DNA from: Rhizohabitans arisaemae | Lineage (GTDB): Bacteria > Actinomycetota > Actinomycetes > Streptosporangiales > Streptosporangiaceae | Assembly: GCF_025996515.1 (NCBI RefSeq) | Contig: NZ_BLRH01000009.1 | Span: 868,001 to 932,000, forward strand | Length of the DNA stretch: 64,000 nucleotides | Direction: 5' to 3' | Shown here: positions 8,943-17,537 of the stretch, one piece after another | How positions within the stretch are numbered: position 1 is the first letter of the stretch | How the letters are laid out: each line of letters starts with the position of its first letter | Translations under genes and position numbers: made by a program | Notes under the pieces: generated by a model | Told to the model about the DNA's origin: nothing | Database searches by the model: none | The model's input: the letters and a program-made list of their open reading frames with translations, nothing else

Positions 8943-9110
8943 GATGAGACCCCGTTCGAAGATTGATCCGTGGTGCGGACGGTGGTGTTTGAGTGGGGCC
9001 CGACCTGCCCGGAGGTCACCGCCCGCGGCCTCCTGCCCGGTCTTGAACGCCCGGCCGGCACCGTCGGCGACAAGGGCGACAGGTACGGCAGAACACCAAG
9101 GTTTGAGCAT
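8943..9110 (-). pseudogene. Remnant of a lipoprotein paralogue (signal peptide only)
   Basis: Translation from 9110 gives MLKPWCSAVPVALVADGAG, recognisably the array's signal peptide (MLKPWRFAVPVAL...LAG), but the lipobox cysteine and the whole mature domain are missing. The frame then reads through low-complexity sequence directly into member 3. It is a second scar of gene loss in the array, besides the one at 5815-5904. Confidence 0.6.
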
Positions 9111-9234
9111 GGATTGACGTGTTCAAGGGATGGGAAGCGGCCTCAGGCCGCGAATCCGCGACGTGGGCTGTGCCGCCTGAGTGACGGGACGGCCCCCGTC
9201 ATCGTGGGGTGGGAAACCGCACAGGACGCGGAGT

Positions 9235-10116
9235 TCAGAGACGGCCTAGCGGCACCATGAGATCGGCCCCCGACACCAGGGACTCAGTGATGAGCCGGGT
9301 GTGCTTCGGACCGTAAACCGCGTAGAACTCCTTGCCGCACTCCAGATCCTCCAGCGCGGCCTTGATCTCCCGCGCCAGATGCGGCCTCGCCTCCTCCACG
9401 GCGACAAGATCCCCGCTAATGTTGATTTGCCCGCTGTCCCCCGACTTCTCCTTCAGCAACGCCAGGAACTCAGCGGTGATGACATCGGAAAGAGCCGTGA
9501 CGACCTTCGAGGGCTTGACATCCTGGATCCGGTGCCCCTTGCCTTTGAGGCAGTCGGCGTAACCCTGCGCCAGCCGAACCAGTTCCGGATCGGCGTCGAG
9601 CGCACGCTTCCCCTGTTCAGCGATCCGATCCGACTCTTTGGCGATGTCCTCCTGCGACTGGAACTTCGTGCCAAGCAGGGCGTTGAGTGCCTGCACGTGG
9701 CATTCGCCACCGGCTTTGATGAACGCGTCCGACTGTGCCCCGGACATCTCCTTCAAGAACTGCATGTTGGGGTTGTCGTCCGCGTCATTCACAGCAGGGC
9801 CGGCCTTGCCGAAAACGCTGACGGCGAAGACATCGAAGCCGTATTTTGCGCGGTACTCCTTCATCGCCGCGTAATCACCGAGTTGAGCCTTAATCACATC
9901 CGGTTTCGGCTTGGGGATGTAGGCGATGTACTTGAAGCCCTTGAGTTTCATGCAGTCGGCCCTCTTCGTCTCGATCTCCCGTCGTTTGTCCGCCGAAGCC
10001 TCCGTCGAGTTCGACGGCGAAGAACCGGTGGAATTCTCCGCCGAGGTGGTTCCGCAGCCGGCCAGCACCGTTAGCGACAGTACGACCGGTACGGCGAAAC
10101 GCCAGGGTTTTGGCAT
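9235..10116 (-). CDS. Array lipoprotein 4 (four-cysteine family)
   Basis: This 293-residue paralogue (start MPKPWRF) has lipobox VLAGC at Cys21, the DKRREIE motif and the four cysteine contexts (DCMKLKGF, GECHVQ, YADCLKGKGH, LECGKEF). It ends with an extra segment (ESLVSGADLMVPLGRL) not shared by member 5. It is preceded by a GC-rich palindromic spacer found in similar form before other members, consistent with duplication of whole gene-plus-spacer units. Confidence 0.8.
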   Translation of the reverse strand: MPKPWRFAVPVVLSLTVLAGCGTTSAENSTGSSPSNSTEASADKRREIETKRADCMKLKGFKYIAYIPKPKPDVIKAQLGDYAAMKEYRAKYGFDVFAVSVFGKAGPAVNDADDNPNMQFLKEMSGAQSDAFIKAGGECHVQALNALLGTKFQSQEDIAKESDRIAEQGKRALDADPELVRLAQGYADCLKGKGHRIQDVKPSKVVTALSDVITAEFLALLKEKSGDSGQINISGDLVAVEEARPHLAREIKAALEDLECGKEFYAVYGPKHTRLITESLVSGADLMVPLGRL

Positions 10117-10209
10117 GGCTGGTCCCCATTCAAGAAAGCGAAAACGGATTCAGGCCGCGGATCCGCGGCGCGGACTGTGCGGATCTGCGCGGCGCGCGGC
10201 GCGCGGCGG

Positions 10210-11067
10210 TCAGAGGTCTCCCACCAGCTCCTCGGACGCGGCGGTGATCCGGGCGTTCTTCGGGCCGTAGATCGCGTGGAACTCCTTGCCGCACTCCAGG
10301 TCCTCCAGCGCGGCCTTGATCTCCCGCGCCAGATACGGCTTCGCCTCCTCCGCGGTGAGAAGGTCCATGCGAAGCTGGCCGCTGCCCCCCGTCTTTTCCT
10401 GCATCAACGCCAGGAGCTCACCCCGGAAAAGGTCGCGAAGAGCCGTGACGACCTTCGTGGGTTTCGTATTCCCGATCCGATGCCCTTTGGCTTTCAGGCA
10501 GTCGGCGTAACCCGGCGCCAGCCGTACCAGGCCGGGATCGGCGTCAAGTGCGTGTTCCTCCCGCTCCCTGACCCGGTCCGCCTCCTGGTAAATCTCCTCA
10601 TCCGAGCGGAAGTTCTTGCCGAGCACGGCGTTGACCGCCTGCACCTGGCATTCACCACCGGCTTTGGAGAATGCCGCCGATTGCGCCTCGGACAGCTCCC
10701 CCGCGAGGGCCGCGTTGGGGTTGTCGGTCAGGTTCTCCACACCAGGGGTATCGGCGATCCCGTAGACGGACACGGAGAAGATGTCGAAGCCGTACTTGGC
10801 GCGGTGCTCCTTCATCGCCGCGTAGTCGCCGAGTCTGGCCTTCACCACCGCGTCCGGCTCCGGCTTGGGAACGTAGGCGATGTACTTGAAGCCCTTCTGC
10901 TTCATGCAGTCGGCCTTCTTCGTCTCGATCTCCCGCCGCTTGTCGGCCGTGGGCTGCGGTGAGACGCCACCTGATACGGCGGGTTTCTCCTCGGAGGTGC
11001 TTGTGCAGCCGGCCAGCACCGCCAGCGAAAGCGCGACGGGTACGGCGAAACGCCAAGGCTTGAGCAT
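10210..11067 (-). CDS. Array lipoprotein 5 (four-cysteine family)
   Basis: This is the shortest paralogue (285 residues), with start MLKPWRF and lipobox VLAGC at Cys21. It keeps the four cysteine contexts and the conserved core in which a KARLGDYAAMKE segment precedes KYGFDIFSVSVYG. It is most similar to members 4 and 6, so these three look like the youngest duplication group. The 125-bp gap to member 6 contains GC-rich dyad sequence. Confidence 0.8.
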   Translation of the reverse strand: MLKPWRFAVPVALSLAVLAGCTSTSEEKPAVSGGVSPQPTADKRREIETKKADCMKQKGFKYIAYVPKPEPDAVVKARLGDYAAMKEHRAKYGFDIFSVSVYGIADTPGVENLTDNPNAALAGELSEAQSAAFSKAGGECQVQAVNAVLGKNFRSDEEIYQEADRVREREEHALDADPGLVRLAPGYADCLKAKGHRIGNTKPTKVVTALRDLFRGELLALMQEKTGGSGQLRMDLLTAEEAKPYLAREIKAALEDLECGKEFHAIYGPKNARITAASEELVGDL

Positions 11068-11192
11068 GGTTGGTCCTCGTTCAAGAAGGCGGAATCGGAT
11101 TCAGGCTGTGGGTCCACGGCGCGGATCGTGAGGATGAAAGGCGAACCCGGCGGCCCTGGATCACCTGGCCGACGCGACCACGGGTCCGGCGA

Positions 11193-12065
11193 TCACGTGG
11201 GGTCATAGCTCCCCACTCCGTCGTATTCGGCGAGGATCCGGGCGTTCTTCGGTGCGTAGATCGCGTGGAACTCCTTGCCGCACTCCAGGTCCTCCAGCGC
11301 GGCCTTGATCTCCCGCGCCAGGTGCGGCTTCGCCTCCTCCGCGGTGGGAAGGGCATCGGCGGTGAAGCCCTTATCCCCCATCTTTTCGTTCAGCAACGCT
11401 CTGCTCTTCTCGCTGAACAAGTCAAAAAGAGCCGTGGCGATCTTCGTTGGCTTCGTATCCCGGATCCGGTACCCCTTTGCTTTCAAACAGTCGGCGTAAC
11501 CCGGCGCCAGCCGTACCAGGTCCGGATCGGCGTCAAGCGCGCGCTCCCCCCGCTCCCGGGCCCGGTCCGACTCGTCGCCGATTTCGTCGTTCGAGCGGAA
11601 GTTCGTGCCGAGCACGGCGTTGACCGCCTGCACCTGACAGTCGCCACTGGCCTTGCGGAACGCCTCCCCTTGCGTCTCGGACATCTCCACGATGATCATC
11701 GCGTTGGGGTTGTCGTTCGGGTCGTACTCGCCAGGACTGATCTGGCCGTAGACCGTGGCGGCGAAGACGTCGAAGCCGTACTTCGCCCGGTGCTCCTTCA
11801 TCGCCGCGTAGTCCCCGAGCCTGGCCTTCACCACCGCCTCCGGCGCCGACTTGGGGACATAGGCGGTGTACTTGAAACCCTTCTGCTTCATACAGTCGGC
11901 CTTCTTCGCCGCGATTTCCCGCCGCTTGTCCGCCAAAGCCGCCGGGGAGTTCGACGGCGAGGTCGCGACGGATCCGCCGGCCTTGTTCTCCGCCTCGGTC
12001 CCGCACCCGGTCAGGACCCCGAGCGCCAATGCGACAGGAACTGCGAAACGCCAACGTTTGAGCAT
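11193..12065 (-). CDS. Array lipoprotein 6 (four-cysteine family), first gene of the array
   Basis: This 290-residue paralogue starts at the second Met (MLKRWRF), with lipobox VLTGC at Cys21 and the four cysteine contexts. It is the promoter-proximal member in the direction of transcription. In place of KPxPDA it reads KSAPEA, and it keeps the DECG-like LECGKEF end motif. About 105 bp separate it from the membrane gene to the right. If the array is one transcript, the promoter should lie in that gap. Confidence 0.8.
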   Translation of the reverse strand: MLKRWRFAVPVALALGVLTGCGTEAENKAGGSVATSPSNSPAALADKRREIAAKKADCMKQKGFKYTAYVPKSAPEAVVKARLGDYAAMKEHRAKYGFDVFAATVYGQISPGEYDPNDNPNAMIIVEMSETQGEAFRKASGDCQVQAVNAVLGTNFRSNDEIGDESDRARERGERALDADPDLVRLAPGYADCLKAKGYRIRDTKPTKIATALFDLFSEKSRALLNEKMGDKGFTADALPTAEEAKPHLAREIKAALEDLECGKEFHAIYAPKNARILAEYDGVGSYDPT

Positions 12066-12170
12066 GATCAACCCCGTTTCAACGCATGGTGGATCGACAT
12101 GGTTGCCCGGCCCGGATTTCCGGCAAGGTGAAACACGGCGACCGGTGCCGCCGAAGAAAGAGTGCGAAGG

Positions 12171-13088
12171 TTACAGAATCACGTGCCGTTGCTCGCGGTA
12201 GGCGATCCCCGCCGCCACCACCGTGAGAAAGAGGAGGATGCCCAAGTGGGCGTAGTCACTCCTGGTCAAGTGGAACACGTCCTCGACGAAGTACACCGAG
12301 GCCGCGATCAGGTAGACGCCGGCCGCCACCGCCCACCGATGGTCCCTGACCACGCAGGTGGCCCAGAGCGCGAACAGCACGAGCGCGATCTCCAGTACCG
12401 CCCTGGTGAGTGTCCGGGGGGAGCCGAGCACACCGGTCAGCCCGGCGGCCGGATCCACCCCGGCGACGAAGGGGATCAGCACCGGCCACCACCAGGAGCG
12501 GTTCCCCGGAGCCTGCCGGCGTCCGGCCAGCACCGCCAGGCCCGCGATCGTCACCCCGTAGGAGAGCAGCGGCGCCCAGGGCCCGCCCTCCGAGAACAAC
12601 GCCCGCGAGATCCCCTCGTCCGGGAGTACCGGGAGCCATCCCCGGTCGGGAAAGACCGGAATCAGAGTGATGTCCACCGGGAACTGGACCCCCGTGGCCA
12701 GGGTGGACATCTTCGCCGTGGTGGCCAGGACGAGCGGCAGCGCCAGCCGTACCCGGCCCCGCATGACCGCCAAAACCGCCAGCGCCGAAACCCCCACCCA
12801 CACCGGGATCGACCGGAAGTAAGGGAAGAGCTGCGCCAGGTTGACGATCGAGAGCATCAGGACGCCGAGGTGAACGCCCTGCACCCAGGCCGGTCCGCGA
12901 GCCGAGTGCAGCACCCGGGTCCGCAGGCCCTCCCGGACGAGGGCCGTCGCCTCCCGGATCGGCGGAAGCCGCTGCGACGGCCTCGCCTCCTCCAGAAGCG
13001 TGCCGAGCAGCTCCTCCCCGTGACCGGTCCGGTAGGAGCGCGGATAGGCTCGCATCAGCAGCCGATATCGGCTCTCCAAGGTGGTCAT
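12171..13088 (-). CDS. Multi-pass membrane protein paired with PadR regulator
   Basis: This 305-residue protein starts at the ATG at 13088, overlapping the PadR stop (ATGA). The N-terminus (ESRYRLLMRAYPRSYR..GEELLGTLLEEA) is the soluble segment typical of membrane proteins encoded next to PadR regulators in actinobacteria. About seven to eight hydrophobic segments follow. No transport or catalytic motif is visible. The coupling suggests that it is made together with PadR and under its control. The longer upstream frame is only a shadow of padR. Confidence 0.75.
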   Translation of the reverse strand: MTTLESRYRLLMRAYPRSYRTGHGEELLGTLLEEARPSQRLPPIREATALVREGLRTRVLHSARGPAWVQGVHLGVLMLSIVNLAQLFPYFRSIPVWVGVSALAVLAVMRGRVRLALPLVLATTAKMSTLATGVQFPVDITLIPVFPDRGWLPVLPDEGISRALFSEGGPWAPLLSYGVTIAGLAVLAGRRQAPGNRSWWWPVLIPFVAGVDPAAGLTGVLGSPRTLTRAVLEIALVLFALWATCVVRDHRWAVAAGVYLIAASVYFVEDVFHLTRSDYAHLGILLFLTVVAAGIAYREQRHVIL

Positions 13089-13405
13089 GACCCTGCCGTC
13101 CCGGGCTGTGGCGAGCGGAGGGTGACGACCCTGGCGGCCTGCTGCATCCGCAGGGCCTCCTCGTTCAGCGCCTGCGTGCCGTCCTCGGTGAGCCGGAAGT
13201 AGCGCCGGGGTCGCCCGGACACGATCTCCTCCCGGTCCACGACGAGCAGACCGTGATCCGCCAGCCGGTCCAGCGCCCCGTACAGGGTGCCGACGGCCAG
13301 CCGGATCCGCCCGCCGGAAAGCTCGTCCGCGCGTTTGATGATCGCGTGGCCGTGCAGCGGGCCGTCCATGAGCGAGGCGAGGATGAAGTACGTCGGCTCG
13401 CTCAT
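13085..13405 (-). CDS. PadR-family transcriptional regulator
   Basis: This 106-residue winged-helix protein starts at the ATG at 13405. The family pattern is clear: EPTYFILASLMDGPLHGHAI, then GTLYGALDRLADHGLL and the wing RPRRYFRLTEDG. PadR proteins usually repress their own operon and a linked transporter or membrane gene, and dissociate on binding small hydrophobic ligands. An inverted repeat just upstream (13438-13458) is a likely autoregulatory operator. It is translationally coupled to the downstream membrane gene. Confidence 0.9.
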   Translation of the reverse strand: MSEPTYFILASLMDGPLHGHAIIKRADELSGGRIRLAVGTLYGALDRLADHGLLVVDREEIVSGRPRRYFRLTEDGTQALNEEALRMQQAARVVTLRSPQPGTAGS

Positions 13406-13437
13406 CGATGATGATCGCTTGATCATGGCAGCAGACA

Positions 13438-13458
13438 ATACTTCGCCTCACGAAGTAT
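13438..13458. promoter_or_regulatory. Candidate PadR operator
   Basis: ATACTTCG, five bases, CGAAGTAT: perfect 8-bp arms about 33 bp upstream of padR, in the short gap between padR and the preceding oxidoreductase gene. Position and symmetry suit autorepression by the PadR dimer. Confidence 0.6.
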
Positions 13459-13470
13459 CGTCAACCGAAA

Positions 13471-14511
13471 TCAGGAAACAAGCTCCCGAATCCGCTCGAT
13501 CAGCCGGACCCGCTCCGCATGGGTCCCCGCCACCGGGGTCACGTTGACCGTGGTCACCCCGGACTCGCGCATCGCCGCCAGACGATCCCGAACAAAGCCC
13601 TCCGAGCCGATCAGCGACATCTTCTCCAGCAGTTCGTACGGGACCAGCGCGGCCGCCTCGTCCTTACGGCCGTCGAGGTACGCCTCCTGGATCAGCTCCG
13701 CCTCCCGCTCGTACCCGTACCGGCGCGCCAGGTCGTTGTAGAAGTTCCGCCCCTTGGCCCCCATGCCCCCGATGTAGAGCGCCGCCATCGGACGGCCGAA
13801 CTCCAGCAGGCCGGAGACGTCGTCCCCGATCGCCAGGGTGGCCTGAACGATCACATCGAGCCCGCCGAGCTCCGGGTCACGCTTGTCCCGGCCGACCGTC
13901 AAGGCGGAACCCCAGACCTGGCCGGCCTTCTCCGGAACGTAGAAAATCGGCGCCCAGCCTTCGGCGATCTCCGCGGTCAGCTCGACGTTCTTCGGCCCGA
14001 TGGCGGCGATCACAATCGGGATCCGCTCCCGCACCGGGCGGTTGATGATCTTCAGCGGCTTGCCGAGGCCGGTGCCCTGCCCCTCGGGCAGCGGAATCCG
14101 GTAGTGCTTCCCGTCGTGGACCAGCCGCTCCCGCCGCCACACCTTGCGGCAGATCTCCACGACCTCCCGGGTCCGGGCCAGCGGCGCGTCGTACGGGACT
14201 CCGTGGAAGCCCTCCACGACCTGCGGCCCGGACGCCCCGATCCCCAGGACGAACCGCCCGTCGGACACATAGTCCAGCCCGGCCGCGGTCATCGCCGTCA
14301 GGGTGGGCGTGCGCGTGTAGAGCTGGAGGATTCCGGAGGCGATCTGCATCCGCTCGGTACTGGCCGCGAGATAGCCCAGCTGGCTGACCGCGTCGAAGCT
14401 GTACGCCTCGGCCACGAAGACGATCTCCAGCCCGGCCTTCTCGTAGTCGGCCAGCTCGGCGATCGTCTCCTTGAACCCGCCCGCGTAACTCAACGGCATC
14501 CCGATACGCAT
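13471..14511 (-). CDS. LLM-class (luciferase-like) flavin/F420-dependent oxidoreductase
   Basis: This 346-residue TIM-barrel oxidoreductase of the bacterial luciferase superfamily begins with MRIGMPLSYAGGF. The core shows ASGILQLYTRTPTLTAMTAAGLD and FVLGIGASGPQVVEGFHG, typical of actinobacterial F420-dependent LLM enzymes. The substrate is unknown; relatives act on methylene-H4MPT, glucose-6-phosphate, or xenobiotic and secondary-metabolite substrates. It lies between padR and a repeat-containing intergenic region, with no clear operon partner. Confidence 0.85.
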   Translation of the reverse strand: MRIGMPLSYAGGFKETIAELADYEKAGLEIVFVAEAYSFDAVSQLGYLAASTERMQIASGILQLYTRTPTLTAMTAAGLDYVSDGRFVLGIGASGPQVVEGFHGVPYDAPLARTREVVEICRKVWRRERLVHDGKHYRIPLPEGQGTGLGKPLKIINRPVRERIPIVIAAIGPKNVELTAEIAEGWAPIFYVPEKAGQVWGSALTVGRDKRDPELGGLDVIVQATLAIGDDVSGLLEFGRPMAALYIGGMGAKGRNFYNDLARRYGYEREAELIQEAYLDGRKDEAAALVPYELLEKMSLIGSEGFVRDRLAAMRESGVTTVNVTPVAGTHAERVRLIERIRELVS

Positions 14512-14899
14512 CCGCCGCTCCTCGTGGATATCTCATATTCCGTGAAACCGAATCCTATTCGGCTAAGGTCCCCGGAAGCACGGCAAGCCCCCCATCGCTT
14601 TGAAACCGGCTTCCAGGCGCAGGCGAGCACCGTCCCTCACCTGCACCGACGTCCGGTACGGGCTGCGCATGCCCGCTCCGGCCGTACCCGCCTCGCACCT
14701 CCACCACCCAGCCGCCTGCGGGCCAGGTCAATGCTGTCCAGTACGGGCTACGCCAGCCCCGCGCCGGCCGTACCCACCGCGCCCCACCGGCCGCCCAGGG
14801 GCCCATGAGGCGAGGGTCACTTCTGGTTCGCTCACATTGAGGAAACAAACGTTCCTCAATACCTCCTACCGTGCGGAACGAGGAAAGGAACGACACATA
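14512..14899. other. Intergenic region with two hairpin elements and a dyad
   Basis: This gap between divergent genes holds two related hairpin-forming elements (14656-14687 and 14741-14773), each starting GTACGGGCT and ending in the complementary CCGTAC, and a separate 9-bp inverted repeat at 14836-14860 next to the YdeI-like gene. I see no coding sequence. Confidence 0.6.
14836..14860. promoter_or_regulatory. 9-bp inverted repeat in the YdeI-like gene promoter
   Basis: ATTGAGGAA, seven bases, TTCCTCAAT: perfect arms about 40 bp before the start codon at 14900. It probably overlaps the promoter and serves as an operator; the cognate regulator is not identifiable here. Confidence 0.55.
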
Positions 14900-15466
14900 A
14901 TGCGCGAACGGTCCGGCATCGACAAACCGGTGATGCACTTCACGCACGCGGCCGGCTGGGAGGAGTGGCTGGCCGGCCATCACGAGGGTGATGGGGTCTG
15001 GCTGAGAATCGCCAAGAAGGGATCGCCCGCCGTCTCCGTCACCGCCGCGGAGGCGCTCCAGGTCGCGCTGTGCTACGGCTGGATCGACAGCCGGCGCGAA
15101 TCCCACGACGAGCACTGGTTCCTGCAGCGCTACTCACGGCGCCGCAGAGGCAGCCCCTGGTCGCAGGTGAACGTCGGCCACGTCGAGTCGTTGATCATCG
15201 CGGGTCGGATGCGCCCACCCGGTCTGGCGGAGGTCGCCGCGGCCCAGGCCGACGGCCGCTGGGCGTCCGCCTACACCGCCCAGCGCGACACACCGCTCCC
15301 GGCCGACCTGGCCGAGGCCCTGGCGGCCTGCCCCGAGGCCGCCGCCCGCTTCGAGGCACTCGGCAGGACGGCTCGCTACCACGTGGTGCTGCCGCTGCTG
15401 AAAACCAGGACTCCCGCCGGACGCGCGGCCCGGCTGCGGAAGACGATCGCCGACCTGTCGGGGTGA
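14900..15466 (+). CDS. YdeI/OmdA (bacteriocin-protection) family protein
   Basis: The 188-residue product starts at the ATG at 14900, behind a strong GAGGAAAGGAA ribosome site. The pattern DGVWLRIAKKGS, then ALQVALCYGWIDSRR and a YSRRRRGSPWSQVN segment, is the YdeI/OmpD-associated family signature. Members are small cytoplasmic proteins of poorly defined role. Homologues in other bacteria have been linked to peptide or bacteriocin tolerance. The upstream dyad suggests regulation by a dedicated repressor. It converges on aroQ. Confidence 0.85.
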   Translation: MRERSGIDKPVMHFTHAAGWEEWLAGHHEGDGVWLRIAKKGSPAVSVTAAEALQVALCYGWIDSRRESHDEHWFLQRYSRRRRGSPWSQVNVGHVESLIIAGRMRPPGLAEVAAAQADGRWASAYTAQRDTPLPADLAEALAACPEAAARFEALGRTARYHVVLPLLKTRTPAGRAARLRKTIADLSG

Positions 15467-15507
15467 GCGGCACGGTGGTCGCGCGCCCACCCCGAGGTGA
15501 GAACGTG

Positions 15508-15954
15508 CTATCCGGCGATGGCCTGGAGGGCGAGGACGTAGGAGCGGAGGCCGAAACCGGCGATCGTGCCGGTGGCGACGGCGGCCACCACCGAGGTGTG
15601 CCGGAACTCCTCGCGGGCGGCCGGGTTGGAGATGTGCACCTCGATCAGCGGCGCGGTCCGCTGGGCGATCGCGTCCCGCACCGCGTAGGAGTAGTGGGTG
15701 AACGCGGCCGGGTTGAGCACCACCGGGATCCGGCCGTCGGCCGCCTCGTGCAGCCAGCGCACCAGCTCGGCCTCGTCGTCGGTCTGCCGGACGTCCACCG
15801 CCAGACCCAGCTTCTCGCCGGTCAGCCGGCACAGGTCGACGAGGTCCTGGTAGGTGTCGGCGCCGTAGACGTCGGGTTCGCGGCTGCCGAGCCGCCCCAG
15901 GTTCGGGCCGTTGAGGACCAGGACGGGCTTGCGGGTGTCGGGGGCGTCGTTCAT
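15508..15954 (-). CDS. aroQ: 3-dehydroquinate dehydratase, type II
   Basis: This 148-residue type II dehydroquinase catalyses the third shikimate step, 3-dehydroquinate to 3-dehydroshikimate. [13 protein letters not shown] supplies the lid arginine region. Y30-equivalent catalytic tyrosine context follows, then [15 protein letters not shown] and [15 protein letters not shown] with the catalytic histidine. It overlaps aroB by 4 bp at the end of the aroC-aroK-aroB-aroQ series. The usual downstream peptidase gene is absent here. Confidence 0.96.
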   Translation of the reverse strand: MNDAPDTRKPVLVLNGPNLGRLGSREPDVYGADTYQDLVDLCRLTGEKLGLAVDVRQTDDEAELVRWLHEAADGRIPVVLNPAAFTHYSYAVRDAIAQRTAPLIEVHISNPAAREEFRHTSVVAAVATGTIAGFGLRSYVLALQAIAG

Positions 15955-17021
15955 CGGGAGACCTCCTGGTAGGCCGCCTCCAAGAGCTCCTCGGAGGGGT
16001 TTTCCAGCCTGGCGGGCTCGGCGAGCCCGTCCAGGACCACGAATCTGAGCACGGCCCCCCGGCTCTTCTTGTCGATTCTCATATGTTCGCGCAGTTTGGG
16101 CCAGGCGTCACGCCGATACGCGGTGGGCAGCCCGACCGAGGCGAGCACCGCGCGGTGCCGTTCCACCAGGTCGGCACGGCCGGTGCGCGCCCCGAGGGTC
16201 GCCGCGTAGACCATCCCGATCGCGACGGCCTCGCCGTGCCGCATCCGGTAGTCCTCGACCCGTTCGACGGCGTGCCCGAGGGTGTGCCCGTAGTTGAGGA
16301 TCTCGCGCAGCCCGCTCTCCTTGAGGTCCTCGCCGACCACGTGGGCCTTGACCCGGATGGAGCGCTCGATCAGCTCGCGGCTGTGCCGCCCCTCCGGGAC
16401 GCAGGCGCCGGCCGGGTCGTCCTCCACCAGGGTGAGGATCTTCGGGTCGGCGATGAAACCCGCCTTGATGATCTCGGCGAGCCCGCTGACGTAGTCGGCC
16501 TTCGGCACGGTGACCAGGGTCGCCAGGTCGCAGAGCACCCCGGCGGGCGGGTGGAAGGAGCCGACCAGGTTCTTGCCTTCGGGCGAGTTGATCCCGGTCT
16601 TGCCGCCGACCGCGGCGTCGACCATGCCGAGCACCGTCGTCGGGACGTGTACGACCTTGACCCCGCGCAGCCAGGTGGCCGCGACGAACCCGGCCAGGTC
16701 GGTGGTGGCGCCGCCGCCGACCCCGACGACCGCGTCGGAGCGGGTGAACCCGGCGCGCCCGAGCTCGGACCAGAGCCGCACCGCGACGTCGGCGGTCTTG
16801 GCCGCCTCACCGTCGGGGACGGGCATCGCGACGACCTCGTACCCGGCCTCGTCCAGCACCCGGCGGACCGGCCGGGCGATCTCCCCCAGCCCTTCGCCGT
16901 GCACCAGGGCGACGCTGCGCACCTTGGGGCCGAGCAGATCGGGCAGCTCACCGAGGATCCCGGCGCCCACCACCACGGGGTACGGGCTGTCGCCGGTCAC
17001 CTCGATCCGGGTCACACTCAC
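15951..17021 (-). CDS. aroB: 3-dehydroquinate synthase
   Basis: This 356-residue enzyme converts DAHP to 3-dehydroquinate using NAD and a divalent metal. Visible hallmarks are [36 protein letters not shown] and [11 protein letters not shown] with metal-binding histidines. It overlaps aroK upstream and aroQ downstream by 4 bp each. Length is normal. Confidence 0.97.
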   Translation of the reverse strand: MSVTRIEVTGDSPYPVVVGAGILGELPDLLGPKVRSVALVHGEGLGEIARPVRRVLDEAGYEVVAMPVPDGEAAKTADVAVRLWSELGRAGFTRSDAVVGVGGGATTDLAGFVAATWLRGVKVVHVPTTVLGMVDAAVGGKTGINSPEGKNLVGSFHPPAGVLCDLATLVTVPKADYVSGLAEIIKAGFIADPKILTLVEDDPAGACVPEGRHSRELIERSIRVKAHVVGEDLKESGLREILNYGHTLGHAVERVEDYRMRHGEAVAIGMVYAATLGARTGRADLVERHRAVLASVGLPTAYRRDAWPKLREHMRIDKKSRGAVLRFVVLDGLAEPARLENPSEELLEAAYQEVSR

Positions 17022-17521
17022 GCCAGCTCCTTCACCAGCTCGTCGGCGACCTCCTCGGCCTCCCGGCCCGAGGTGTCGGCGGTGATCGAGGCGAGCCGCT
17101 CGTAGATCGGGCGGCGCTCCTCCATCAACACCTTCAGCCGGCTCCGCGGGTTGTAGACGAGCAGCGGCCTGGCCTGGGCGAGCCCGACCCGGTGCACGGC
17201 GTCGGAGAGCCCCACGGTGAGGTAGACGACCCGGTGCCCGGCGAGGAGCTCCTGGGCCCGCGCGGCGAGGATCGCGCCGCCGCCGAGGGCGAGCACGCCA
17301 TCGTGCTCGGCCAGCGCGCGCCGTACCGCCTCCGCCTCCAGGGCGCGGAACCGCTCCTCCCCGTCCTCGACGAAGATGTCGCTCACCTTCTTGCCGGCGA
17401 CCTCCTCGACGTCGGTGTCGGTGTCGCGGAACCCCACGTCGAGGCGGGTGGCGAGCAGCCGCCCGATCGTGGTCTTGCCCGACCCCGGGGGACCTATGAG
17501 CACTGCGACGGGCTGAGTCAT
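17018..17521 (-). CDS. aroK: Shikimate kinase
   Basis: This 167-residue P-loop kinase phosphorylates shikimate. Walker A is GPPGSGKTTIG, the substrate-binding segment is FRDTDTDVEE, and GGGAILAARAQELL matches the shikimate-binding GGG motif. It starts 16 bp after aroC and overlaps aroB, so the cluster is a single operon. Confidence 0.96.
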   Translation of the reverse strand: MTQPVAVLIGPPGSGKTTIGRLLATRLDVGFRDTDTDVEEVAGKKVSDIFVEDGEERFRALEAEAVRRALAEHDGVLALGGGAILAARAQELLAGHRVVYLTVGLSDAVHRVGLAQARPLLVYNPRSRLKVLMEERRPIYERLASITADTSGREAEEVADELVKELA

Positions 17522-17537
17522 CGGATCATCTCACCTG

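Larger units (their letters stand above)
6047..12065 (-). repeat. Tandem array of six paralogous lipoprotein genes
   Basis: Six intact genes of about 290 codons lie head to tail with 93-168 bp spacers. Every product has the lipid cysteine at residue 21 and four further cysteines in fixed contexts. Spacers share similar GC-rich dyads, and two decayed starts (5815-5904, 8943-9110) show past gain and loss. The array runs in the same direction as the MacB-like exporter operon that follows it. Confidence 0.85.

Noticed and set aside
13089-13451. N-terminal extension of the PadR-linked membrane protein (426-codon frame)
   Set aside because: The extension is antiparallel-free shadow sequence overlapping padR in another frame; the ATG overlapping the padR stop gives the family N-terminus.
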